Assembly: GCA_963705155.1 (NCBI GenBank)
Contig: CAVPJC010000013.1
Coordinates: 248,001 to 312,000, forward strand
Direction of reading: 5' to 3'
Origin: CAVPJC01 sp963705155
Lineage (GTDB): Bacteria > Chloroflexota > Anaerolineae > Anaerolineales > UBA4823
Length of the DNA stretch: 64,000 nt
In this document: in pieces, positions 27,593 through 35,798 of the stretch
How the letters are laid out: each line of letters begins with the position of its first letter
Position numbering within the stretch: the first letter of the stretch is position 1
The notes under the pieces: generated by a model
Databases searched by the model: none
Seen by the model: the letters and a program-made list of their open reading frames with translations, nothing else
What the model was told of the DNA's origin: nothing
Position numbers and translations under genes: made by a program

Positions 27593-28990
27593 TTATTCGA
27601 TAATTATCGGGTCGGATGGAGTGGTGGGTAGTTTAAGTGTGAAAATTGCGCCGCCTTGCGGATGGTTGGCCGCGGACAAATCTCCCCCATGGGCGCGTGC
27701 CAGCTGGCGGGCGATTGCCAAGCCCAGGCCTGATCCACCTTCGGATCTGGTCCGCGATTTATCGGCGCGGTAGAAGCGATCGAAGACATAGGTTATTGCA
27801 TCCGGTGGGATACCAGGGCCGGAATCGTGAACCTGAAGTTCGACTTTCTGGTCAGTGGAAGACAAGGTAAGCTCAATTCTGCCTCCATCGGGCGTGTAGC
27901 GCAGAGCGTTGGAGAGCAGGTTTCCTAATATTTGATCGAGACGAAGAGGGTCTAACCAAAGTGGGCGAATCACATTGGCAAATTGCGTAAACCCAATTTC
28001 GATACGGCGGTGGGTTGCCTGCGGACGGTAATGTTCGAGGCTGCGCCGCACAAGATCAGGGAGATTTGTTTGAGTTTTTTCGAGCCGCAGCTGACCTGAG
28101 TCGGCCAGCGCCAGGGTGCGCAGATCGTCAACCAGGCGAGTGAGGAGTTGATTCTGCTCCAGGGCAGGCGCCAGGTTATCCGGAGTTAGAGGGTAAATGC
28201 CATCTTGCAGGGCTTCCAGACTGGCACGTTGGACCGCCAGCGGGTTACGCAGTTCATGGGCAATATCGGCGGTCATCGAACGGCGGCTGTCTTCAGCCTG
28301 CTGGAGTGATTTAGCCATGTGATTAAAAGCCCGGCCCAGAAGAGCCAATTCATCGCTGCCTCGCACCTTGACTCGCTGGGCAAGATCACCCCGAGCCATA
28401 CCTCCGGCGGCATTTGTCAATGCGCGCACCGGTTGAAGCAGGCCATAGGCAATGAACAATGCCAGGAGCAGCGATATTCCACCAGAAATTAAACCTGCGA
28501 TCAGCGCCGAACGTGTGATATTGTTTATAAGGGCTTTTTCGTTCTCAATGGTGAAATTCATGCCGCCATCCGGAAGCAGATAGCCCACGATGACTTGATT
28601 GGCCTCAAGCTGGATGGCGCTGGCGATTTCCCGGGATGACAGGTGAACACCCTGGTCAGCGCTGGTGGTGTCAATGATGGTTGTACCTGAGGCGTCTGCA
28701 AGGCGCAGGCGTTGGTTCATCATGCCACCCAAACCCTGGCCCACGCCCTGGCCCATACCTGCCCCGTGCATTGTTCGGACGCTTTCCAACAATACACCGG
28801 CGCCCTCCCAACTCTGATTAGTTTGATAATAGTCTTCGAGGCTTACGACCAGATCCTGGAGTTCCGCCATACCGCCGCGGAACATAAAAGCGCGCACAGC
28901 CCCCGCAGCTCCCTGACGAGCGATCAACACAACACTGGTAACGGAGATCAGTACGATCAATGTGAAAGAAAGAATTAAACGTAATCGCAT
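27593..28990 (-). CDS. sensor histidine kinase with Met-rich periplasmic loop
   Basis: A 465-residue membrane kinase: helix 1 (residues 5-27), an extracytoplasmic sensor of about 130 residues, helix 2 (about 150-185), HAMP, HisKA (TADIAHELRNPLAVQ, with the phosphorylated His), and HATPase_c (NLLSNALRYTPDGG; DSGPGIPP; SGLGLAIARQLARAHGG). The sensor includes a Gly/Met stretch (MHGAGMGQGVGQGLGGMMNQ) like metal-sensing loops. It follows the response regulator by 55 bases. Its stimulus is not known; a soft metal such as copper is an inference. Confidence 0.87.
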   Translation of the reverse strand: MRLRLILSFTLIVLISVTSVVLIARQGAAGAVRAFMFRGGMAELQDLVVSLEDYYQTNQSWEGAGVLLESVRTMHGAGMGQGVGQGLGGMMNQRLRLADASGTTIIDTTSADQGVHLSSREIASAIQLEANQVIVGYLLPDGGMNFTIENEKALINNITRSALIAGLISGGISLLLALFIAYGLLQPVRALTNAAGGMARGDLAQRVKVRGSDELALLGRAFNHMAKSLQQAEDSRRSMTADIAHELRNPLAVQRASLEALQDGIYPLTPDNLAPALEQNQLLTRLVDDLRTLALADSGQLRLEKTQTNLPDLVRRSLEHYRPQATHRRIEIGFTQFANVIRPLWLDPLRLDQILGNLLSNALRYTPDGGRIELTLSSTDQKVELQVHDSGPGIPPDAITYVFDRFYRADKSRTRSEGGSGLGLAIARQLARAHGGDLSAANHPQGGAIFTLKLPTTPSDPIIIE

Positions 28991-29045
28991 CGTTTATCTA
29001 CAGGCTGGAATTCAGGATAAGGGTCATCCAACCTGCTTCCTTTTC

Positions 29046-29729
29046 TTAATGGTCACGGGCAAAGCGGTAGCCCACACCAAAGACCGTTTCAATGTATCCC
29101 GGTTTTTTGGGGTCACGCTCAAGTTTGGCGCGCAAATTTTTAATATGGGCATCGATGGTGCGTTCATAACCTTCGTAGGCTGAGCCCAGGCCGGTTTCTA
29201 AAAGCTGGAGGCGGGTGAACGCCCGGCCTGGTTGAGCAGCCATGGCTGCCAGAAGGTTGAACTCGGTGGGAGTCAGATCGATCAGCTCACCCGCACGGTA
29301 AACGCTATGCGCCTCCAGATCTACTTCGAGATCGGCTGCCCGTAAAACCTGGGCGACGACCGGCGCAGCAGATGAGCGGCGAAGCATGGATCGTACACGC
29401 GCCACCACCACCCGCGGCGAAAATGGCTTGGGGATGTAATCATCTGCGCCGAGCTCAAGACCGATCAGCTGGTCGGTTTCTTCGACGCGAGCAGTCAGCA
29501 TGATAATGGGGGTATCAGATTTTCGGCGGATCGCGCGGGCGACATCCAGACCGTCCATGCCTGGCAGATTGAGGTCCAGGAGGACCAGGTCTGGATGTTT
29601 ATGTTCCCATGTGGAGAGACCTGTATCGCCCCGCGATGCGGATAAAACGGTGAAACCTGCCTGCTCCAGGTAAGAACGCAGGATTTTTACCAATTCCGGT
29701 TCGTCTTCAACAATCAGAATTGTGGTCAT
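29046..29729 (-). CDS. OmpR/PhoB-family response regulator
   Basis: A 227-residue DNA-binding regulator: receiver with the acidic EDEPE pair, phosphorylated Asp in VLLDLNLPGMDG, Thr in MLTAR and Lys in PKPFSPR, and a C-terminal winged helix (DLTPTEFNLLAAMAAQPGRAFTRLQLLE … IKNLRAKLERDPKKPGYIETVFGVGYRF). The ATG at 29729 begins MTTILIVEDEPE, the natural start. It pairs with the kinase downstream and the Met-rich exported protein upstream. Confidence 0.93.
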   Translation of the reverse strand: MTTILIVEDEPELVKILRSYLEQAGFTVLSASRGDTGLSTWEHKHPDLVLLDLNLPGMDGLDVARAIRRKSDTPIIMLTARVEETDQLIGLELGADDYIPKPFSPRVVVARVRSMLRRSSAAPVVAQVLRAADLEVDLEAHSVYRAGELIDLTPTEFNLLAAMAAQPGRAFTRLQLLETGLGSAYEGYERTIDAHIKNLRAKLERDPKKPGYIETVFGVGYRFARDH

Positions 29730-29811
29730 ATCATACCGATTATACAGTAATCGTGGGTGATGTAAGCCCACATCACCCACGATTTGATCAAAAGATTGTT
29801 CAGAGTGCAGA

Positions 29812-30383
29812 TCAGGGATTTGTGGCTGGCGTGGCGGAGCGTCCGGCAGGGTCTGCATTCCCGTGCATGGGGCAGTTACCAGGGCCGTATCCGTTGGCCT
29901 GCATCTGGCTCATGCGCTGGGTCATCCAATCGGCCTGTTCCTGGGTAATGGAACCAGCTGCGACGGCGGCTTGCAGGGCCTGGGTGCGGGTGTCAACCAT
30001 GAGGGTGGCAAACTCCTGGGCATTGAGACCACTGGCTTCGGCAATCGTCCACATGGTTTCGCCGGCATCGAGCTGCGCCTGCAAGTCATCCGGATTAATA
30101 CCGAGGGCAGCAGCAAAAGCGTTGACCATTTCGGCGTGCATGGGACCATAAGTGCCATCATTTCCCCAACGGCCCATCATGCCTGTGCCATTCCCGCCTG
30201 CTCCATTCCGGCGCATCATGCCCGGACCAAAGCCTTCGGGTCTGTTACCACCGCCCATCATACCCGGACCAAAGAAAGGGGTGTCAGAGGAGGTGTCTGT
30301 GTTTGTGCGTAGGCAAAGCCAGCGATACCAAAAACGATAGCTGCCACGATGATCACTGCACCAATTGTAAGGATTTTTTTCAT
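29812..30383 (-). CDS. exported Met/Gly-rich protein (one frame break)
   Basis: About 190 residues after correction. An N-terminal signal peptide (MKKILTIGAVIIVAAIVFGIAGFAYAQ) leads to a Met/Gly/Arg-rich stretch (FFGPGMMGGGNRPEGFGPGMM, GTGMMGRWGN), then a helical domain with LGINPDDLQAQLDAGETMWTIAEASG and a final CPMH. Met and His-rich exported proteins of this sort often bind copper or other metals, but that is inferred. The frame changes near 30270; AGGAG precedes the ATG at 30383. It is the first gene ahead of the response regulator and kinase, perhaps their main target or sensor. Confidence 0.7.
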
Positions 30384-30436
30384 TGTGTACTCCTAGAGGT
30401 TCAAAAAGAGGCTGGTTTGATTACCGATCTGCACCC

Positions 30437-30454
30437 AGTTTAACAAATATTTGT
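30437..30454 (-). promoter_or_regulatory. -10 box TAAACT with adjoining 12-base palindrome
   Basis: On the minus strand TAAACT (plus 30437-30442) is preceded at once by the perfect palindrome ACAAATATTTGT (30443-30454), which would lie in the promoter spacer and is a good operator candidate, perhaps for the neighbouring response regulator. It is 54 bases upstream of the Met-rich protein gene. Confidence 0.4.
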
Positions 30455-30599
30455 GAAGAAGTTATGAATTTTGCTTGAAGGAACCATGCTGATTTGTAAA
30501 GCGGTCGGTTCGTGGCTAATAAAATTGTTAAGCATTTATTATGGAATTGATGTGAAAATAGGATATCGAGTGACGCAGGAAAGGCGGGAATACATTTAT

Positions 30600-31241
30600 A
30601 TGCCATATCTATTGATCAGATTTCCGAAGTCAGAAATGGCGATTACCGACCGGCCTGAACTCTGCCCGCACTGCGGCAGCACAATTCTCCAACGTTGGGG
30701 AAAAACGCTTCGCACCGATATTAACGCATCTGAACTGCATATTTATAATTTCAGGTACCGCTGCGGCGCCTGCCACCGCACATTCCAGCATTCTGCGGAA
30801 AGACTGGACAGCATGGCGAGGATGGATATGGTACAGAAAGTTGCCGGCCTTGCATGGGGGCTGGGAATGAGTTGCCGGGAAGTTGTAAAACTGTTTGCTA
30901 AGATGGAAGTACAACTCAGCCGGATGACTGTATGGCGTGAAGGGCAGCAGTTTCTCGATCCTAATCCAGATCGCCCTGGCTGGCACCGGCGGTTCTCACT
31001 CGATCACGAATATGTACACGGAGTGAGCAAGAAGCTGGGAGTTGTTATTGTGGTTGATTTCGGTCAGGATCATGCACTGGTTCTTGGCACCCTGGATGAA
31101 TACGATCCTCAGGTGGTAAAGTCCTGGCTGGCGACCCGGCTGCAAGATTGGCGTGTGGAGATCATTGTTGCAAACACTGCGATTTTGAGTGAGTACAACA
31201 CCCTGATATCTGGCAGCGTGATACCCCTCTCAGTTCTATAG
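30600..31241 (+). CDS. transposase-like protein, apparently truncated
   Basis: About 213 residues from the ATG at 30600. An N-terminal zinc finger (CPHCGS … CGACHRTF) and a helical DNA-binding region (MVQKVAGLAWGLGMSCREVVKLFAKM) precede the beginning of an RNase H-like core (VVIVVDFGQDHALVLGTLDEYDPQVVKSWLATRLQ). The rest of a DDE-type catalytic domain is missing: the frame ends 30 residues later. The overall plan resembles zinc-finger transposases of the ISL3 or related groups but the family is not certain. No terminal inverted repeats were found. The frame stays open upstream to a TTG at 30471, but that region overlaps the opposing promoter. Confidence 0.5.
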   Translation: MPYLLIRFPKSEMAITDRPELCPHCGSTILQRWGKTLRTDINASELHIYNFRYRCGACHRTFQHSAERLDSMARMDMVQKVAGLAWGLGMSCREVVKLFAKMEVQLSRMTVWREGQQFLDPNPDRPGWHRRFSLDHEYVHGVSKKLGVVIVVDFGQDHALVLGTLDEYDPQVVKSWLATRLQDWRVEIIVANTAILSEYNTLISGSVIPLSVL

Positions 31242-31344
31242 GCAGTCAAGCTTAATGTTATCGGTTTGGCCACAATCTTAGTAGCGCTCAAAATTCGCCT
31301 ACAGGATTGTGACAAAATATTGCGAAATTGCAATTATTGTGTAA

Positions 31345-31350
31345 TATAAT
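31345..31350 (+). promoter_or_regulatory. -10 box TATAAT for the riboswitch transcript
   Basis: TATAAT at 31345-31350 would start transcription near 31357, just before the first aptamer. TTGCGA at 31320-31325 is a possible -35 (19-base spacer). Confidence 0.55.
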
Positions 31351-31361
31351 TGTAATTCAAT

Positions 31362-31462
31362 ACCGCACAGATAAAGGCAAACCTGTCGAAAGGCAGGGAC
31401 GCAAAGCCAAGGACCTACACAACCAACACGCACGTTGGTTGCAAGGCAGCCAGATGCCTGGG
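31362..31462 (+). promoter_or_regulatory. c-di-GMP-I riboswitch aptamer, copy 1
   Basis: Conserved GEMM-I core elements occur in order: GGCAAACC (31376-31383); hairpin CCTGTC-GAAA-GGCAGG (31382-31397) with its GNRA tetraloop; GACGCAAAGCC (31398-31408); AAGGACCT; a variable arm AACCAAC/GTTGGTT; and GGCAGCCAGATGCC (31445-31458), which acts as tetraloop receptor and closes the first helix (GGC 31376-31378 with GCC 31456-31458). The base before the last G of GGC is G, as in c-di-GMP binders and not the A of cAMP-GMP variants. Classification is by eye against the known consensus. Confidence 0.85.
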
Positions 31463-31477
31463 CCGAAATATTGCTCA

Positions 31478-31576
31478 GAAAAGGGCTAACCTGTCGAAAG
31501 GCAGGGGCGCAAAGCTACGGTCTAAACGAATTGCGGTGGTGATCCATGCCGCTGCGCATGACAGATCGGGCTGCCT
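31478..31576 (+). promoter_or_regulatory. c-di-GMP-I riboswitch aptamer, copy 2
   Basis: A second aptamer starts 15-20 bases after the first: GGGCTAACC (31483-31491), the same CCTGTC-GAAA-GGCAGG hairpin (31490-31505), GGCGCAAAGCT, ACGGTCTAAACG, a GCGGTGG/CCATGCCGC arm, and CGGGCTGCC (31567-31575) closing the first helix (GGC 31484-31486 with GCC 31573-31575). Its differences from copy 1 (GGCAAACC to GGCTAACC, GACGC to GGCGC) suggest the two may bind ligand with different strength. Its 3' strand is shared with the antiterminator. Confidence 0.85.
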
Positions 31577-31634
31577 AAGGGCAGGTAGGTAGATTTTTGC
31601 AGACCCTCAGGCAGCCAAAGCTTGAGGGTTTTTT
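31569..31634 (+). terminator. riboswitch expression platform: antiterminator and terminator
   Basis: Terminator: ACCCTCA (31603-31609) pairs with TGAGGGT (31623-31629), followed by a run of T. Antiterminator: GGCTGCCTAAGGG (31569-31581) can pair with CCCTCAGGCAGCC (31604-31616) at 12 of 13 positions, which removes the left arm of the terminator. Because GGCTGCC is also the 3' strand of aptamer 2, ligand binding should free the terminator. The predicted logic is off at high c-di-GMP. Confidence 0.8.
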
Positions 31635-31810
31635 GTTCAGGAGGACACATGATGGAATGTGAGGAAAAGCAAGGATGAATACAAAAAGGCCAGTTTAGAA
31701 ACCTAACGATTTTGAAAGTAGGGTTAATCCCCATTGTGATGTCTTCTAAATTACTACAGTAGTAAAGCAAAGAGCTTCGGCAGATTTATTAAAGCGGGAG
31801 TGAGGTGTTT
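31635..31810 (+). other. leader between riboswitch terminator and subtilase gene
   Basis: An AGGAGG at 31640-31645 is followed by a nine-codon frame (31649-31678, MMECEEKQG) that could be a leader peptide or chance. A perfect inverted repeat TTACTAC-A-GTAGTAA lies at 31751-31765. GGGAG at 31796-31800 is the likely ribosome site of the next gene. Nothing else was recognised. Confidence 0.35.
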
Positions 31811-34002
31811 ATGTATACAATCCAAAAAGCAGCAAGATTGATCATCACACTGGCAGTGCTCCTGGGAGCAGATCCTGCCAGGCGGGCTTTCGCCCGAGAC
31901 CCGCCGCCATCGTTTCTCATGCCAACGCGGTATTATACCGGCTGGCTGGAGGAAAACCCGGCACAGCAAGTGGCGGTGATCGTGCAGAAAACCGGCGCAG
32001 GTCACGGCGCAGAGCAGGCGGCCACCCAGCTGGGTGGGAAGGTGACCAAAGACCTGCACATCATCAATGCCTTTGCCGCGCAGATGAAGGCCGGGGCGGC
32101 CCGCCAGCTCGGCGGCCAGCCCGGGTGTGCGTTGGGTAAGCCTGGGGATGCGCCGGTACAATCCAGTGCGTCTCCCAAGAGATTCACCACCTGGGCTACC
32201 AAGCTCGGCACTGGCAGTCAAAAATGGTTTCACCGATCCTGCCAATAACTGCTTGGAATAACAGGGCAGAATTGGGACTTTTGGATACGGTGGAAAAGTG
32301 AAGGGAGCCTTCACCGGCTTCCAGGCCGAGTTCGCACCCGGCCAGATCATTGCCAAGGTTGAGGTCCGTACTCTGGTTTTACTTGCCTGCCAGCCTGGAC
32401 TTCCACAGAACTCACCAGATTAATCCCCTGATGTAGGCGGGGCAGCCGGAAGCGCCTTCACCATGCCTGCAAACGCCCAGAACTCTTGCTTGAACCCGCA
32501 AAACCCCTGCGTGCAGTATTTCGATATCACTTCTCGTCGCAGCTCGTGGAAGTGGGCCGACCTGAACAGCCTTCAGATCGTGATCGATCAGAGCGCCTTT
32601 GGCAGCACCAAAAAGGCCTATTACGATGCGGTCGGGGTGCGCATCACCACCGCTGACGGCAGCGACCCAACTTCTGCACTGGTGATGTCATCGGCAGACG
32701 ATACGGCGCCGGTCAATACTCTGATCCTCAGCAATGTCTTCCCAAGCGTAACACGGGCAGTCAATGTATGGAATGAGGCTCCCTACTGGCAGGGCAGCGG
32801 GATGACGGTGGCAGTGGTGGATAGCGGTAGCTTCAAGACCAATGGCATTGGCAGCCGCCTGATCGGAGAAGTCAATTTCAATTCTGCCGAGCACACCGCC
32901 AACGACAAGTACGGTCATGGCACGTTTGTCGTCGGGTTGATTGGCGACGATGGGTCTAATCGGGCGGAAAGTACACCGGTATTGCGCCAACGACGAATAT
33001 GCTGGGATTGCGGGTCAGCGACGACAATGGCATGTCCACCGAGTCGGACGTTGTCTCGGCGTTACAGTGGATTTATGATAACCGCGTCGACCTATAATAT
33101 CCGTGTGGTCAATCTCTCACTCAACTCAAGCGTTTACCAGTCCTACCACACCAGCCCGCTGTGACGCAGCCGTCGAAATCCTGTGGTTCAACGGGGTTGT
33201 GGTTGTGGTCTCTGCCGGTAACAACGGCAGCGGCCAGCCTCTTCCCGCCCGCCAACGATCCTTTCGTCATCACCGTGGGCGCTACTGATGATAAGAGACA
33301 CTGCCAGCACTGAGCGACGATGTTGTGGCTGCCTTCTCTGCCTACGGCCCGGACGAAGCCGGGCACGTATCAAGCCCGACCTGGTGGCCCCCGGCTACCA
33401 ACCTGATCGCTTATCTGCCGGATACTAACGCGCTGACAATCAGCCAAGAACACCCCGCCAACCGGGTGGATTAAACTATTTCCGTATGTCGGGCACATCC
33501 ATGTCAGCCCCGCTGGTGAGCGGTGCCGTGGCGCTCCTGCTGGAAGACGAACCCCGGGCTGACCCCCGACCAGGTCAAGTACCGCCTGATGGCGACCGCC
33601 AACAAGACCTGGGCGGGCTACAACACCACGACAGCCGGCGCCGGTTACCTGGATATCTATGCGGCCGTCAAAGGCACCAGTACCCAGAGCGCCAACACTG
33701 GTCTGACCGCCAGCCAGCTGCTGTGGACCGGCAGCAATCCGATCACCTGGGGCAGTGTAGCGTGGAATTCGGTAGCCTGGAACAGCGTCGCCTGGAACAG
33801 CGTCGCCTGGAACTCGGTCGCCTGGAACAGCGTCGCTTGGAATAGCGACTTCTGGGTCAATAAACGGGACCATGCAGGTCCATCGCCTGAAATTGGATGG
33901 CGTGGAACAGCAATTATTGGGGAAGCATTAAGTTACCAATTTCGCCAGGAGCAAATAATCATGATCAAAAAGTTTATTGAGCAATCCAATCGTTTTCCTT
34001 GA
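31811..34002 (+). pseudogene. decayed secreted S8 (subtilisin-like) protease with WNS repeat tail
   Basis: Pieces in changing frames still spell a full subtilase: signal peptide (MYTIQKAARLIITLAVLLG), I9-type propeptide (VAVIVQKTG … IINAFAAQM), an inserted beta domain of about 190 residues (KGAFTGFQAEFAPGQIIAKVE … VQYFDITS) absent from the neighbouring copy, then the catalytic Asp (VAVVDSGS), His (DKYGHGTFV), the NIRVVNLSLN core, Ser (MSGTSMSAPLVSGAVALLL) and a WNSVA repeat. At least seven frame changes occur (near 32125, 32265, 32430, 32965, 33160, 33295, 33400-33470 and 33550), far denser than elsewhere in the window, so true decay is likely on top of any sequence error. It is the first gene after the riboswitch. 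Confidence 0.75.
33748..33855 (+). repeat. 15-base coding repeat, WNSVA units
   Basis: Seven consecutive 15-base units begin with TGG at 33748, 33763, 33778, 33793, 33808, 33823 and 33838, coding WGSVA, five WNSVA and WNSDF. Third-base changes between units show selection for the peptide, not recent copying alone. Confidence 0.9.
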
Positions 34003-34166
34003 TTTGATGGAGGTCGTGTTCTGGATGATAGCAGCGGCATCCGTGCATTAAGCGTCAGAGGGACTCATTAACAATAGGAAGCTTTATGGGAAAATTCGAA
34101 AAAACCATGATGGAAGATAACAATGAAACCAAAGCTGCCCATAAACAGAAAATAGGTGGAATGGCT

Positions 34167-35700
34167 ATGAAAATAAATAGGGTAATCAGGTTGGTTCTCG
34201 TGTGCTGTATCTCTCATGAGCCTGGCAGGTTGGATGCCAGGGGACACTGTAGTGAAGACCGCCCGCGCCCAGCCCCAGCTGCTGCAGGCGGCGGAACAGT
34301 CACCGGAGCAAGCCGTTATGGTCATCGTCCAGAAAGCGGACCGGAGTACACAGGCTGAAGAGCTGGCCGTGAGATTGGGTGGGAAGGTCACTAAAAACCT
34401 GCACATCATCAACGCCTTCGCGGCCGAGATGAGCGCGGCGGCTGCCCGCCAGCTGGCAGGTAGCCCGGCAGTGCGCTGGGTGAGCCTGGATGCGGGGATG
34501 ACCTCTACGGCGTGCAGCCAGTGTATTGACACGACCAATCTGACGAATGCTTATATTCGTGCAATTCGGGCTGACATAATCTGGAATAACTCGCCCTACC
34601 TGCAAGGACAGGGGATAGGCGTGGCTGTTGTAGATAGCGGTATCAACCCGAATGGCGACCTCTATACCGCTATGGGTGTCAACCGGCAGGTAGCTAATGT
34701 TCGTTTCAACTCCGATAGTAACCAGAACCCTTCGGATGGTTACGGTCACGGCACACATGTCTCCAGCATTGTGGGTGGGGATGGAAGCGAATCGGGTGGG
34801 AAGTACATTGGCGTGGCGCCAATGGTCAACATTATCAATGTAAAAATCAGCAATGACAATGGCAGTACTGACACCTCGTCTGTCGTCCAGGGCTTACAAT
34901 GGGTGCTGGATAATAAGGTCAAATATAATATTCGCGTCGTCAACCTGTCGATGAACAGCACTGTCGCCGAGTTGTACCACACGAGCCCACTGGATGCTGC
35001 CGTTGAGATCCTATGGTTCAACAAGATTGTCGTGGTGGTCTCAGCCGGCAACCAGGGGGGCGGAGCCATCTATCCACCCGCTAATGATCCGTTCGTCATC
35101 ACGGTTGGCGCGACAGATGACAAGGGCACCAGCAGTCTCTCAGATGATGCCATAGCAAACTTTTCAGCTTATGGCACAACCAGCAATGGCTTTAAAAAGC
35201 CGGATCTGGTTGCCCCGGGTAAGAATATCATCGCCCGCCTGGTAAATACCAACATGGGCCTGGCGCAGGCACATCCTGCTAATGTGATCTCCGGCATCTA
35301 TTTCAAGATGTCGGGTACATCGGTGGCGGCACCAGTGGTCAGCGGCGCGGTCGCCTTGCTGTTGCAGGACGAGCCAAATTTGAACCCTGACCAGGTCAAG
35401 TACCGCCTGATGTCAACTGCCAACAAAAGCTGGGCGGGGTATAACACCACTAAGGCAGGTGCAGGTTGTCTGGACATCTACGCTGCCATAATAGGCACCA
35501 CAACCACGCCAGCTAACACCAACATCCCGGTCAGCAACCTGCTCACAACCGGACCAAACGGCGTTCTGACCCCTACAGTGAACTGGAATTCGGTGAACTG
35601 GAACAGCGTCAACTGGAACAGCGTCAACTGGAACAGCGTCAATTGGAACAGCGTCAATTGGAACAGCGTCAATTGGAACAGCGATTACTGGGGTTCGTAG
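34167..35700 (+). CDS. secreted S8 family subtilisin-like serine protease (one frame break)
   Basis: About 510 residues after correction. Signal peptide (MKINRVIRLVLVCCI … MSLAGWMPG), I9 propeptide (VMVIVQKADRSTQAEELAVRLGG … LHIINAFAAEM), and peptidase S8 domain with Asp in VAVVDSGINP, His in DGYGHGTHVSSIVGG, the oxyanion VVVVSAGNQGGG and Ser in MSGTSVAAPVVSGAVALLL. It ends in six WNSVN units and WNSDYWGS. The frame changes in the signal peptide near 34205. It is a close paralogue of the decayed copy upstream, without the inserted beta domain. It probably degrades external protein for growth or matures surface proteins. AGGTGGA precedes the ATG. Confidence 0.88.
35584..35697 (+). repeat. 15-base coding repeat, WNSVN units
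   Basis: TGG begins units at 35584, 35599, 35614, 35629, 35644, 35659 and 35674, coding six WNSVN and WNSDY, closed by WGS and the stop. Five units are nearly identical (TGGAACAGCGTCAAY), which points to recent slippage or homogenisation. Confidence 0.92.
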
Positions 35701-35798
35701 GCAGGTGGTCTACTGGTGGCATTGGCACCGATCATCTACTCGTTTGGGATAGGCGCAGCATCGCTCAGCGTCTATTCCACTTATCCGGAGGAGGCACA

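Noticed and set aside
29730..29858. 43-residue N-terminal extension of the response regulator
   Set aside because: Receiver domains begin directly with MTTILIVEDE; the extra stretch is the intergenic region.
30471..30599. TTG-started N-terminal extension of the transposase-like gene
   Set aside because: It overlaps the promoter of the opposite-strand gene and codes no zinc-finger residues; the ATG at 30600 gives a family-like start.
31362..31576. cAMP-GMP (GEMM-Ib) specificity of the aptamers
   Set aside because: The discriminating position before the conserved GC appears to be G in both copies, as in c-di-GMP binders; alignment by eye, so only moderately firm.
33748..35697. 15-base tandem repeats considered as CRISPR or intergenic satellite
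   Set aside because: No spacers, in-frame with proteases, and variation is mostly at third codon positions.
35643..35798. Upstream extension of the HD-GYP protein through the WNS repeat DNA
   Set aside because: It gives a low-complexity QLEQR repeat from the protease tail in another frame; the ATG at 35799 has a strong ribosome site.
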